From Verrucomicrobiia bacterium (lineage in GTDB: Bacteria > Verrucomicrobiota > Verrucomicrobiia > Verrucomicrobiales > Akkermansiaceae), in assembly GCA_030430455.1 (NCBI GenBank), contig JAUIJB010000030.1, positions 1-40,582 of the forward strand: a stretch of 40,582 nt of DNA, in the 5' to 3' direction. The notes beneath the pieces were generated by a model. The model worked only from the letters and a program-made list of their open reading frames with translations. It was not told where the DNA came from and ran no database searches. The translations under genes and the position numbers were made by a program. Shown here piece by piece: positions 18,745 through 27,162 of this stretch; the stretch's first letter is position 1, and the number at the start of each line of letters is the position of its first letter.

Positions 18745-19800
18745 TCAATCTTCGGCGGCGATGGTCACGCCCACCGAACCGAGCGGCCCGCCGCTCACCG
18801 TGACCTCGTCGCCGGCCTCGAGAAACGAGGAAGTGTCGCCGTCCTGCTTGATCGAGAGCTTGGTGAAGCGGCTCATGCGGATCGCGTTGGCGAGCCGCAC
18901 CTTCCAGCGTGGGCTCTTCATGGCCACTCCTCCCGGCGTGCCGGTGAGCACCATCATCCCCCGGCGCAGGGGCTGCTCCGGATAGGCGTCGTGGATGAAG
19001 CGCAGCATCTGTCGGGGGGTGTAAACGAGTCCGGTGACGACCTGCCGCTGGCGGACGTCGCCATTGACCCGGGTCTCGATGGTGACCGGCGGGATGCCGT
19101 TGGCGACGGGCGCGTCCGGCACCCAGGCCCGCGCGCCCACCGGCATGAATCCGGGAAAACTCTTCGACAGGCCCCAGTAGTCGTAGCGGTTCGGCATGCC
19201 CTCGCCGAGGATGGCGATCGAGCGGGCCGACAGGTCGTTGGCGATGAAGAAGCCGATCTGCGGGATGAAATCCGGCCGGCCGAGCTCGGCGGGATCGACG
19301 TCGTCCATCAGCACGAAGCCGAGTTCGCCCTCGTAGTCGAGCAGGCAGTCCAGGCTCAGGTCCTCCGCCGCGAGCTTGTCCGAGATGCCTGGTTCGGAAT
19401 CCTCGAGCGCGGACGCCAGCGCCCCGGCTCCGGGAAGAACCACACTTGAGCCATCGCCGACGACGGCCCGCGGATGCTTGCGGAAGACGGGAGGCCCCGA
19501 GCGCGGGTCAAAATCCGACGCGGTCTCCTCGATGTGCTTCGCGTAGCTCAGCCCCACGCCGAAGACATCGGATGGGGCCTCGAGCGCCACGAATCGGCCC
19601 TTCGTGAGATCGTACTCGTGAAACACCGCAGGGACCGGAGTCACCGGCAAGGGTCGGAGAAGGTAGTAGAGAAATGCCGCAACCGCCGGCATCACGATCG
19701 CGAGGGTGATCCGTCCCCACCGGATGCGCCGCCTCGCCATGACCGGGGCCGGGCGCGTCTTGCGGGCGGAATCCGCACGGGTTGGCGAGGTTGCTGTCAC
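18745..19800 (-). CDS. Membrane-anchored fumarylacetoacetate hydrolase (FAH) family protein
   Basis: The first gene of the cluster. The FAH fold runs from about residue 65: VFGVGLSYAKHIEET, then DYEGELGFVL with the paired metal-binding Glu residues, FFIANDLSARS, and GTPGGVAMKSPRW near the end. FAH-family enzymes are hydrolases, decarboxylases or isomerases of beta-diketo or oxo acids. Most are cytoplasmic; here a basic stretch (ARRRIRWGR) and a membrane helix (about 30-47) precede the domain, so the enzyme would be anchored with the catalytic part outside. The start is uncertain: GTG at 19800 (351 residues) or ATG at 19740 (331 residues); both keep the helix. No Shine-Dalgarno decides it. Substrate not predictable. 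Confidence 0.82.
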   Translation of the reverse strand: MTATSPTRADSARKTRPAPVMARRRIRWGRITLAIVMPAVAAFLYYLLRPLPVTPVPAVFHEYDLTKGRFVALEAPSDVFGVGLSYAKHIEETASDFDPRSGPPVFRKHPRAVVGDGSSVVLPGAGALASALEDSEPGISDKLAAEDLSLDCLLDYEGELGFVLMDDVDPAELGRPDFIPQIGFFIANDLSARSIAILGEGMPNRYDYWGLSKSFPGFMPVGARAWVPDAPVANGIPPVTIETRVNGDVRQRQVVTGLVYTPRQMLRFIHDAYPEQPLRRGMMVLTGTPGGVAMKSPRWKVRLANAIRMSRFTKLSIKQDGDTSSFLEAGDEVTVSGGPLGSVGVTIAAED

Positions 19801-19960
19801 ACGCGCTCAAGTTGAAAATTGACCACGGAAACCTTCCGCATTCCCGGCTCCAGCCGACAGTAACATGAACGTAACTTACGGTCACTAACCTGGTCGCAGG
19901 AGTTGACCGCGTTGCTCCTTGCAGCAAGATGGCAGGGCTGTCAAACCCTGCCCACGCCTC
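19801..19960. promoter_or_regulatory. Divergent intergenic region with a palindrome
   Basis: This 160-base spacer separates the minus-strand FAH cluster from the plus-strand YSC84-lipase genes and must hold promoters for both. It is more AT-rich than its surroundings around 19855-19890, where a perfect 11-base palindrome CGTAACTTACG lies at 19870-19880. Nearby GTAAC words (about 19858 and 19871) add to the repetition. A plus-strand TTGACC is at 19903-19908, without a convincing -10 element. A stem-loop GGCAGGG-8-CCCTGCC at 19931-19952 would fall in the 5' leader of the YSC84 mRNA. Confidence 0.35.
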
Positions 19961-20590
19961 ATGTTCCTTCCAAAGCCGGCCACGCCCACTCCGCGAGCAG
20001 CCTCTTGCGGCAGTGCATTGCGTCTTCTTTTCGTCCTCGCCCTTTCGTTTCTCGCGTGCCAGTGCGCGTCGATGAAACCGGAAGGCTCGACCGCCGCGGA
20101 GCAGCGTGCCTACATCGATGCCGAGGCCGAGCGGATCCTGGCGCGCTTGGCGAGGGAGAATCCAGCCTCCGGCGGCGAGATTTTCGCGGCGGAGGGTCAC
20201 GCGGTGTTTCGCTACACCAGCGGCAAGATGCCCCTCATCCTCGGCGGCCTTGGGGCCGGTTCCGGCTACGGCGTCGCGATCGACGGCGACGAGCGGACCT
20301 ACATGAAGGTTCAGAAGCTCAACTGGGGCTGGGGCATGGGCGTGAAGGAGAACGCGGTGGTCTTCATCTTCGACGACGCCGCGGTGTTCGAGAAGTTCCG
20401 CCGCGGCAAGTGGGACTCCGGGGCCGCCGCGGAGGCCACGGTCCAGAAGGACGACGTCGGCGGCGGGGTCGGCGGGGCGGTCAGCCAGAAGAAGGGCTTC
20501 AAGGCCTACGAGCTGTCCGAGTCCGGCTTGTCCTACGGGATCACCTACCGGGCGCGGCGCTTCAGTCCCACCCCGAGCCTCAACCGCTGA
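19961..20590 (+). CDS. YSC84/SYLF-type lipid-binding lipoprotein
   Basis: A 209-residue exported protein. The N-terminus holds a hydrophobic stretch LRLLFVLALSFLACQCAS with a lipobox-like LAC. The body matches the bacterial YSC84-related domain: GHAVFRYTSGKMPLILGGLGAGSGYGVAI, then DGDERTYMKVQKLNWGWGMG and a Gly-rich loop VGGGVGGAV. This fold is also known as SYLF, a lipid-binding module in eukaryotic proteins; bacterial roles are mostly unknown. ATG at 19961 was chosen because it directly precedes the signal; an upstream ATG at 19919 would place the 19931-19952 stem-loop in the coding part. The lipase-like gene follows after 9 bases, so both are probably co-transcribed and may act on membrane lipids together. 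Confidence 0.82.
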   Translation: MFLPKPATPTPRAASCGSALRLLFVLALSFLACQCASMKPEGSTAAEQRAYIDAEAERILARLARENPASGGEIFAAEGHAVFRYTSGKMPLILGGLGAGSGYGVAIDGDERTYMKVQKLNWGWGMGVKENAVVFIFDDAAVFEKFRRGKWDSGAAAEATVQKDDVGGGVGGAVSQKKGFKAYELSESGLSYGITYRARRFSPTPSLNR

Positions 20591-20599
20591 GGGGGTGCG

Positions 20600-22237
20600 A
20601 TGCGGCGGCCCCCAACGACTGCCCGGCTTGCGATCCTTGCGCTAGGCGCCGGTCTCCTGCTGTGCGGTTGCGGCGCGCCGACCGCGGCCTCCTACATGCG
20701 CCCGCCGCGGGCGCCGCGCGGGAGCAGCGTCGAGGACCACCTGGCCGCCTCGCGCTCGGCCTGGGAGATCCTCGCGGACCCGCGTCGGCGGGACGAATGG
20801 GCGGCTGCGGGGAGCGCCTACAACGAGGCCGTCGCCGCCGCCTTCGATGACCTGCGCCGCGCCGGCAGGGACTGGGCGAAGGCCGCCGCCACGACCGGCA
20901 CGCGGCTGGCGCCGCCCGGGCCCGGCGACCTCGATCCGGCCCTCCTCGGGGTCGTGTTTCCGGCCGACCAGGTCGATATAGAGAGGCTCGGGGCGCGCCA
21001 TGTCACCGCCGGCCTCGGCGTGCCGCTGGTGGGCTGGGTGGATGCGGACACGCCGCTCTACCGGCAGATCCGGTTCCCGCCGCCTGCCGGGATCACCGCC
21101 AGCACCACCGCGGTGTTGCGCTTCGACCGCGGCCCCGTGCCGACCTGGGAGTTCCGCCAGCCGTATGCGTCCGAGTCGCTGCGCATCGCTGGCACCACGC
21201 ATCCGCTGCGGGTCGACTGGTCCGCCGCCCACGCGCTCTACTGGCGGATGGGACGCCTCGACCGGACCCGCTTCCAGAGCGTCCTCCTGCCCGAGCGCAT
21301 GCGGCGGATCGAGGGGATCTACTTCAATCGTCCGCCCGATCCGGAACGCATCCCGCTGGTGCTGGTCCACGGTATCAAGTCGACCCCGGACGTGTTCGAC
21401 CGGATGGTCAACGAACTGGTCGCCGAGGAGTGGATCCGGCGGAACTACCAGCTGTGGGTTTACAGCTACCCGACGGGCATCCCCTGGCCCCTGGCCGCCT
21501 GCCATTTCCGCGAGAGCTTCGGCGAGGCCGTCGCCTACGCCCGCCAGCAGGGCTGCCGCCGGCTCGACCGCATGGTGGTCATCGGCCACTCGAAGGGCGG
21601 GCTGATCACCCAGGCCAGCCTGCGCGAGCCGGGCACCGCCGTCTATTCGACCTTCGTCAAGCGTCCGCTCGATGAGCTCGACGTGAACGCGAGGGAGCGC
21701 GAGTTGATCCGCGAGCTGCTGATGTGGAAGCCCTTGCCCTGCGTCCGCCGGGCGGTGTTTCTCGGGGCGCCGCACCGCGGCAGTCCGATGGCCGAGCAGT
21801 CGCTCCCGGTGCTCGCCTCGAAGTTGATCCGCTTGCCGAAGTTGATGACCGTCGAGTTTCCCGACCTGGTCGTCCGCAATGCATCCGCCTTCACGGCGCC
21901 CGACCTCGCCGCTCCCGAGGACAGCCTGCGGGTTCGTTCGCGGGACATCTGGCTGCCGACGGGCATCGAGGCCCTGCAGCCGAGGCGGCCGATGTTCCAG
22001 ATCGTGCCGACGCTGCCGTTCCGCGACGGCGTCCGGCTCCACTCGATCATCGGCGACCGCGGCCGCGGCGACACGCCCGACAGCTCCGACGGGGTGGTGC
22101 CGTACTGGTCGTCCCATCTCGACGGGGTGGAGAGCGAGTTGATCGTGCCGTCGGATCACGGTGTCCCGCGCCATCCCGCGGCCATCGAGGAGGTGAAGCG
22201 GATCCTCCGGCTTCATCTCGACGAGGGGTCGAGGTGA
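20600..22237 (+). CDS. Lipase-like alpha/beta hydrolase lipoprotein
   Basis: A 545-residue protein with a lipoprotein signal (LAILALGAGLLLCGCGAPT, Cys 22 or 24). The N-terminal 240 residues carry no motif I recognise. The hydrolase part begins IPLVLVHGIKSTPDVFDRMV (oxyanion loop HG at 257-258), with the nucleophile elbow VVIGHSKGG (Ser 331), FLGAPHRGSP after it, and a late acid/His pair in DSSDGVVPY and PSDHGVPRHPAAIEEV. This is the layout of the DUF676/PGAP1/LCAT-like lipase group. A lysine follows the nucleophile Ser (GHSKGG), common in this group. It starts 9 bases after the YSC84-like gene. Being exported and paired with a lipid-binding-fold lipoprotein, it may act on envelope or external lipids; inference. 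Confidence 0.85.
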   Translation: MRRPPTTARLAILALGAGLLLCGCGAPTAASYMRPPRAPRGSSVEDHLAASRSAWEILADPRRRDEWAAAGSAYNEAVAAAFDDLRRAGRDWAKAAATTGTRLAPPGPGDLDPALLGVVFPADQVDIERLGARHVTAGLGVPLVGWVDADTPLYRQIRFPPPAGITASTTAVLRFDRGPVPTWEFRQPYASESLRIAGTTHPLRVDWSAAHALYWRMGRLDRTRFQSVLLPERMRRIEGIYFNRPPDPERIPLVLVHGIKSTPDVFDRMVNELVAEEWIRRNYQLWVYSYPTGIPWPLAACHFRESFGEAVAYARQQGCRRLDRMVVIGHSKGGLITQASLREPGTAVYSTFVKRPLDELDVNARERELIRELLMWKPLPCVRRAVFLGAPHRGSPMAEQSLPVLASKLIRLPKLMTVEFPDLVVRNASAFTAPDLAAPEDSLRVRSRDIWLPTGIEALQPRRPMFQIVPTLPFRDGVRLHSIIGDRGRGDTPDSSDGVVPYWSSHLDGVESELIVPSDHGVPRHPAAIEEVKRILRLHLDEGSR

Positions 22238-22587
22238 GCAATGGCCCCGGGGTTCGGGATCTTGGCTGTTCCACGACCCGGCGTGGCCGTCCGTCCAACG
22301 GAACGGTGGCTTCAAGTCACCGTCGTTTGCAGCATGCCGGCGGTGGATTGCTCCGGCATTGGCGGCATCTCGCTCGACGCCGGCCGCGATGGCCAACATG
22401 ACGACAGCGATGAGCAAGCGCGATGGCACTGCCCACCAGGTCTTCATCATCGTTTCCCGGATGAGCGGGTTCTCCGTCGACATCGCCGATGCCGTGAGTG
22501 TCAGGATTTTCACGAGCCGATTCGGTCGAGGGTCGGATGAGAACTCGATTGTTCCCCGGCGGAGCTTCAGGCAGATTGGGAACCAGC
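22238..22587. other. Intergenic stretch without a supported gene
   Basis: About 350 bases between the lipase-like gene and the beta-barrel gene. All frames are short or lack family features on the plus strand. On the minus strand a frame starting near 22483 has a hydrophobic segment but continues without a stop antisense through the whole lipase gene, so it is not credible as a small gene. No terminator with a T-run is visible. It presumably holds the beta-barrel gene's promoter. Confidence 0.4.
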
Positions 22588-23694
22588 ATGAAGCAGCGCG
22601 GCAACTCGTCGGCAGCCGGACGCGGACCCGGGCGGTCCACCGGCGGGTCGACCCGCTCGGGCCGCAGCGTGTGCGGCCTTTGTGGAAGCAATGCCGCCGC
22701 CCCCCATGCGGCGATCCGGCGACTCGACGGTCTGACGACGGCGGTGCTTGCGGTCCTGGCGGTTGGCGGGGCGGTGGCCGACGAAGCGGGTTCACCGCTG
22801 GACCGCGGGGATCCGGCGCTGCGCCCATTTGCCGCCTCCGCACCGACCCCGCCGGAACGGGTCGAGCGCGAGGAACTGCTGCGGCGCGACGAGGCGCCGC
22901 GGTGGAATGCCTACCTCGGGGTCAGCGTGGTCTCGCAGTATGTCTCGCGCGGGTTGGTGTTCCTGCCCGAGCCCTCGATGCAGCCGTGGCTCGAGGTGGA
23001 CATCCCGCTTTGTCCCGGTGCTCCGGCGGGGTCGTCCGGCTCGGGCCTGAGCGTCTTCGGCGGGTTCTGGAACAACCTCAACCTCGGCAACCCGCAGACC
23101 ATCGTCCAGCCCGACGGCAGCCTCGCGGAGGTGCGCGACTGGTACGAGGCGGATGCCTACCTCGGCCTTCGCTTCGGGCTCGGCGATCAGTTCGCCGCCT
23201 CGCTCCGCTACAACCTTTACACCTCACCCTCGGGTTCCTTCGAGAGGATCCACGAGCTCGACCTGCGGCTGTCCTACGACGACTCGGCGCTGTGGTCATG
23301 GAATGGTCCGGACGGTCGCGAGTTGGCGGTGTATCCCGCGGTCCGCATCACCGCGGAACTCAGCGACCGGGGTGGCCCCGAGGGCTGGTACGTGCAGCCC
23401 TCGCTGACCCCCACCTGGCAGTCGGGATCCTCGCCGCTGCGCCTCGAGTTGCCGCTGGTGCTCGGCTTCGGCGGGGGTGGCCAGTATGTCACCGCCGGCG
23501 GCGACGAGCGGCTGTTCGGTTTCTTCCAGGCCGGCCTGCACGCCTCGGCCGACCTCGACCTGATCCCCGAGTGGCCGGGCAGCATCACCGTGGCGGCGGG
23601 CGTCGACGTGGCGATCCTCAGCGACTCCGACCTCGGCTACGAGAACGACCCGACCGAGTGGGTCGGCAGCCTTTCGGTGATCTATTCCTACTGA
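22588..23694 (+). CDS. Outer-membrane beta-barrel protein (porin-like)
   Basis: A 368-residue protein from the ATG at 22588. A hydrophobic export segment LTTAVLAVLAVGGAVADE lies about 49-66 residues in, unusually far from the start. The true start may therefore be a later non-ATG codon, or the long basic N-terminus is part of an extended signal. After it come alternating strands rich in Tyr, Trp and Gly: WNAYLGVSVVSQYVSRGLVF, then YEADAYLGLRFGLGDQFAAS, ending in SLSVIYSY with the terminal aromatic residue that is the insertion signal of outer-membrane barrels. The first strand pattern resembles TorF-type putative porins. No clear operon partner: the lipase gene ends 350 bases upstream. Substrate or role unknown. 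Confidence 0.7.
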   Translation: MKQRGNSSAAGRGPGRSTGGSTRSGRSVCGLCGSNAAAPHAAIRRLDGLTTAVLAVLAVGGAVADEAGSPLDRGDPALRPFAASAPTPPERVEREELLRRDEAPRWNAYLGVSVVSQYVSRGLVFLPEPSMQPWLEVDIPLCPGAPAGSSGSGLSVFGGFWNNLNLGNPQTIVQPDGSLAEVRDWYEADAYLGLRFGLGDQFAASLRYNLYTSPSGSFERIHELDLRLSYDDSALWSWNGPDGRELAVYPAVRITAELSDRGGPEGWYVQPSLTPTWQSGSSPLRLELPLVLGFGGGGQYVTAGGDERLFGFFQAGLHASADLDLIPEWPGSITVAAGVDVAILSDSDLGYENDPTEWVGSLSVIYSY

Positions 23695-23728
23695 CGGCCG
23701 GGTGGGGGAGCGGGCGGGTCGCCAACGC

Positions 23729-25639
23729 TCAGGCATCCGCCTCGGGCGGACGCGTTCCCGGTCGCATCGCGGGCCGGTCGGGCAGGCGGCGGAACCACAG
23801 GATGACCATGCCGGTCAGGAAGGCGACCGCGAAGGCGTTGAGCAGCGCCGCGCCCGGACGGGCCTCGAGCCGCGGTCGCAGCGAGGGCGTCTCGGGAAGC
23901 AGCCCCGGCGAGGCCGGCAGGGTCGGGTCGATGCTCTCGGCCGAGTCGAGGGCCTGCGACAGGCGACGCGCCGTGGCCGGTGCCAGTCGCTGGGGCAGGC
24001 GCGTGATCACTCCCGGCACCAGGCCCGGGCCGACTTCGCCGCGCGTCTCGGTGCCCGGCGGCACGCGGGTCGCCAGCACCGCCTGGCCCGCCAGCGAGGG
24101 CAGCGCCCCGGCCTGGCCGGGATAGGTGTTCGCGGGAATCTGCGCCTGGCGCAGGAAGGGGTAGCGCAGCGCGGGAACGCCGCCGCGGAAGATGTCGAGG
24201 CTCACCAATCGGCCACTGCTCTCCTGCAGGGCCTCGGTGATGCCGTGGTGCCCCGGCTGGGCCATGACCAGGCGGGCGTCGATCTCACCCTCGGCGAGGG
24301 CCGCCGCCAGCTCGCCGGGGTCGTCGTGGGTGACAAGCTCGATCTTGTCGTCGAGCTCGAGGGCGGCGAGGAGGAAACGGGCGACGCGTCCCGAGGCGCC
24401 CTCCGGGTCGCCCACGCCGATCCGCTTCCATGTTTCCGGCGGGCCGGCAGTCCCTGCGGCGATGACATGGACGAGGCGGGTGCCGACCACGCCGACCGCC
24501 TCGAGGTCGTCGACCGCGGTGATCGTTCCGTCGTCGGCCAGCTCGAAGAGCGACTCGGCCCCGACGAGGCCGAAGCGTGCCTGTCCCTGGCGCACGGCCT
24601 CGGCCGGGTCGGGCACCTTCTCAACCAGCAGGTGGCGCGCCGGCATGACCGTGCGGATCGCGTCGGCCGCGCGGATCGGCAGGTCGTTCTGATCGGTGAA
24701 GGGGCTTACGGCGAGCCGCACCCGGCTGCGGCCGCGCGCCGTGGCCTCGACCGGCGGGAGGATCTCAAGCGAGACGAGGTGATCGCGCGCGACGTCGCGG
24801 TAGTCCTCGCCGCCGAGCTGGACCCGCTGGTTGAGCGCGCGCATCGCCTTCGAGTCGAGGGTGCCGGCCAAGGCGCCCCAGGCGGACTCGAGTTCCGGAA
24901 AGCGTCCGAGGGCCTCCTCGCGCACCAGCGGACCGGCTCGGTAGGGCGAGAAGAAGCCGAGGTCGTCCTCGAGCTGGCGGAGCACCGGCGCCGCCAGCCA
25001 GCCGTCGGTCGAGAAGACCTCGGCGACGTCGACCCGGCGCTCGAGAAGGGCGTCGTAGAGCGCTGCCGGCTCGTCGGTGCCGAAGGCGCTCACGCTCTTC
25101 ACCGTCAGGCCGTAGCGGCGGGCCATCGGGTAGAGGCCGTCGACCGGGCGGGCGAGGAAATCCTCCTCGACACCGAAGCGCGGCCCGCCGGGGATTCGCT
25201 GGAGGTCGGAGATCGAGGCAAGCCCGTGGCGCAGCGCGAGATCGCGCCGGACCGCCAGGCCGAAGCGGCTGTCCGGGCCGAAGGGATCGAGCCAGCGCAT
25301 CCCGTTGCGCCCGGCAAGCTCGGCGGGGTCGGCCGAACCGGGCGGTACACCGCTCAGTGCCAGCAGGGTGCCGTCGTACTCCGGGTAGGCGTCGATCACC
25401 CCGCGTTGCAGGGCCGCGAGGCACTTCCGGCTGCCGCCGTACGGGATCTCCCGTTCCACCCGGATGCCCTCGGCCTCGGCGGCGAGCGCCATCATCTCCG
25501 CCAGCAGCTTCTGCTCGGTGAGGTCCTTGGAGCCGACCTTGAGCTTGCCGCCGCCACCGCCGCGGCAGCCCGCGAGCAGCAGCACGGCCAGCATCGCGAG
25601 GATGCCAGCCGGGTTCGCGGGGATGGACGTCGGTTTCAT
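23729..25639 (-). CDS. Two-domain binding lipoprotein: OpuAC-type fused to TAXI-type, with C-terminal membrane helix
   Basis: A 636-residue lipoprotein (MKPTSIPANPAGILAMLAVL, then LLAGC with Cys 25). Domain 1 (about 32-300) is a glycine-betaine/choline binding protein of the OpuC/YehZ type: KVGSKDLTEQKLLAEMMA, GVIDAYPEYDGTLLALSG, and FGTDEPAALYDALLERRVD. Domain 2 (about 315-570) is TAXI-type, the solute receptor class of TRAP transporters: ARFGLVGAESLFELADDG, VGDPEGASGRVARFLL, and the class hallmark IPANTYPGQ. A membrane helix LNAFAVAFLTGMVILWF (about 599-615) ends it. No ABC permease, ATPase or TRAP membrane gene lies nearby. The ATG overlaps the stop of the BCCT gene (ATGA), which shows translational coupling. 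It probably presents or senses the solute handled by the BCCT carrier; inference. Confidence 0.85.
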   Translation of the reverse strand: MKPTSIPANPAGILAMLAVLLLAGCRGGGGGKLKVGSKDLTEQKLLAEMMALAAEAEGIRVEREIPYGGSRKCLAALQRGVIDAYPEYDGTLLALSGVPPGSADPAELAGRNGMRWLDPFGPDSRFGLAVRRDLALRHGLASISDLQRIPGGPRFGVEEDFLARPVDGLYPMARRYGLTVKSVSAFGTDEPAALYDALLERRVDVAEVFSTDGWLAAPVLRQLEDDLGFFSPYRAGPLVREEALGRFPELESAWGALAGTLDSKAMRALNQRVQLGGEDYRDVARDHLVSLEILPPVEATARGRSRVRLAVSPFTDQNDLPIRAADAIRTVMPARHLLVEKVPDPAEAVRQGQARFGLVGAESLFELADDGTITAVDDLEAVGVVGTRLVHVIAAGTAGPPETWKRIGVGDPEGASGRVARFLLAALELDDKIELVTHDDPGELAAALAEGEIDARLVMAQPGHHGITEALQESSGRLVSLDIFRGGVPALRYPFLRQAQIPANTYPGQAGALPSLAGQAVLATRVPPGTETRGEVGPGLVPGVITRLPQRLAPATARRLSQALDSAESIDPTLPASPGLLPETPSLRPRLEARPGAALLNAFAVAFLTGMVILWFRRLPDRPAMRPGTRPPEADA

Positions 25640-27162
25640 GGGCGGGGGGACTCCTTGATCGAGGGATCCGCGCGCAGTGAACGCAGGAAGCCGACGACCT
25701 GGATGATCAGGATCAGGGTGAAGGGCAGGGCGCCGAAGATCGACATGGCCTTGGCCACCTCGAGGCTGCCGGAGAGCAGCACCGCGAGGGTCAGCAGCGC
25801 GATGGCGATGCCCCAGGTCAGCTTCAGCCGGGTGGTCGGGTTGAGGCGGCCCTCGGAGGTCATCATGCTGATCACGAAGGTTCCGGAGTCGGCGCTGGTG
25901 ACGAGGAAGATGAAGATCAGCACCAGCGCCATGATCCGCAGGAATCCCGCGAGCGGCATGTGGTCGAGGAAGCCGAACAGCGCGGTGGCGGTGTCCTCGC
26001 GGACCATCTCGGCCAAGCCTCCGCCGGCCTCGTTCTCGATCCAGATCGCCGTCGACCCGAAGGTCGCGAACCAGAACATCGAGAACAGCGTCGGGATCAG
26101 GATGACCCCGAGGCAGAACTCGCGGATCGTCCGGCCACGGCTGATGCGGGCGATGAAGATGCCGACGAAGGGGGCGAAGGCGACCCACCAGATCAGGAAG
26201 GTCAGGGTCCAGGCGCTGCTCCAGTCCATCTGGCCCTCCCACGACAGCAGGCGAAAGGAGAAGGCCGGCAGCGCGGAGATGTAGTCGCCGATCGAGTTGA
26301 CGAAGCCCTCGAAGATGTAGGAGGTCGGGCCGAAGACCAGCACCACCAGCAGCAGCAGGATGACCAGCGCCATGTTGAGGTTGCTGAGCAGCTGGATCCC
26401 CTTCGACAGGCCGGTCGAGGCGGACAGCAGGTAGCCCGCGGTGAGGATTCCCAGCACGATCACGCTGACGCCGGTGGTCGGCGCGATCCCGAAGACCTCG
26501 GTGATGCCGGCGCGCACCTGCATCACGCCGAGCACGAGCGACCCGGTGAGGCCGAAGACCACCGCGAAGACCGCGATCAGGTCGGATCCGATGCCGAGGA
26601 TGCGGGTGCCGCGGCCGGCCGGCAGGGTGGCGCGGATCGGGGTGGAGATCAGCCCCGGCATGTCGCGCCGGAACATGAAATAGGCGAGGACCAGCGAGCA
26701 GACGGCGTAGATCGCCCAGGCGTGCAGGCCCCAGTGGAGGTTGACCAGCACCATGGCCTGGCGTGCCGAGGCGGCCGAGGCCGGCTCGACTTCGCCGGGT
26801 GGAAAGGCGTAGTGGGTGACCGGCTCGGCGACGCCCCAGAAGACCAGCCCCGCGCCCATGCCGCCGGCGAAGAGCATCGCCAGCCACGAGGCCGTGCTGA
26901 ACTCGGGGCGCGAGTCGTCCGGCCCGAGCCGCAGCTTGCCGTAGCGGCCGAAGGCCAGCCAGACCGAGAGGCCGACGAAGATCGTGGTCAGCAGGAGGTA
27001 GAACCAGCCGATGGTTCCGAGGATGTAGTTGACGACGCCGGTCGAGGCCTCGGTCAGCAGGGCCGGGGAGACCAGTCCCCAGATGCCGAAGCCGACGACG
27101 ATGAGGAACGAGACCACCAGCACGACTCGTCCGCTGCGGGGCTTGTCGGCGGGGTCGTCCAT
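25636..27162 (-). CDS. BCCT-family transporter (betaine/carnitine/choline type)
   Basis: A 508-residue inner-membrane carrier with 12 predicted helices. BCCT signatures are clear: GGMGAGLVFWGVAEPVTHY (Na+-motif GMGAG, as in Na+-coupled BetP GMGIG), HWGLHAWAIYA with the two Trp and a Tyr of the aromatic substrate box, and LIWWVAFAPFVGIFIARISR with ISRGRTIREF. In BetP the second Trp set is WWxxW; here it is WWVAF, so the third Trp is Phe. Ectoine, betaine or a similar trimethylammonium solute is likely. Short N- and C-tails lack the long osmosensing extension of BetP. It starts at 27162 and its stop overlaps the start of the binding protein gene. The 371 bases upstream separate it from a divergent K+ channel gene. 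Confidence 0.92.
   Translation of the reverse strand: MDDPADKPRSGRVVLVVSFLIVVGFGIWGLVSPALLTEASTGVVNYILGTIGWFYLLLTTIFVGLSVWLAFGRYGKLRLGPDDSRPEFSTASWLAMLFAGGMGAGLVFWGVAEPVTHYAFPPGEVEPASAASARQAMVLVNLHWGLHAWAIYAVCSLVLAYFMFRRDMPGLISTPIRATLPAGRGTRILGIGSDLIAVFAVVFGLTGSLVLGVMQVRAGITEVFGIAPTTGVSVIVLGILTAGYLLSASTGLSKGIQLLSNLNMALVILLLLVVLVFGPTSYIFEGFVNSIGDYISALPAFSFRLLSWEGQMDWSSAWTLTFLIWWVAFAPFVGIFIARISRGRTIREFCLGVILIPTLFSMFWFATFGSTAIWIENEAGGGLAEMVREDTATALFGFLDHMPLAGFLRIMALVLIFIFLVTSADSGTFVISMMTSEGRLNPTTRLKLTWGIAIALLTLAVLLSGSLEVAKAMSIFGALPFTLILIIQVVGFLRSLRADPSIKESPRP

Noticed and set aside
20642..22483. Minus-strand frame starting MSTENPLIRETMM with a hydrophobic stretch SRLLIAVVMLAIAAGV near its start
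   Set aside because: It looks like a small membrane protein at first but continues without a stop antisense through the whole lipase-like gene, so it is most likely a shadow frame.
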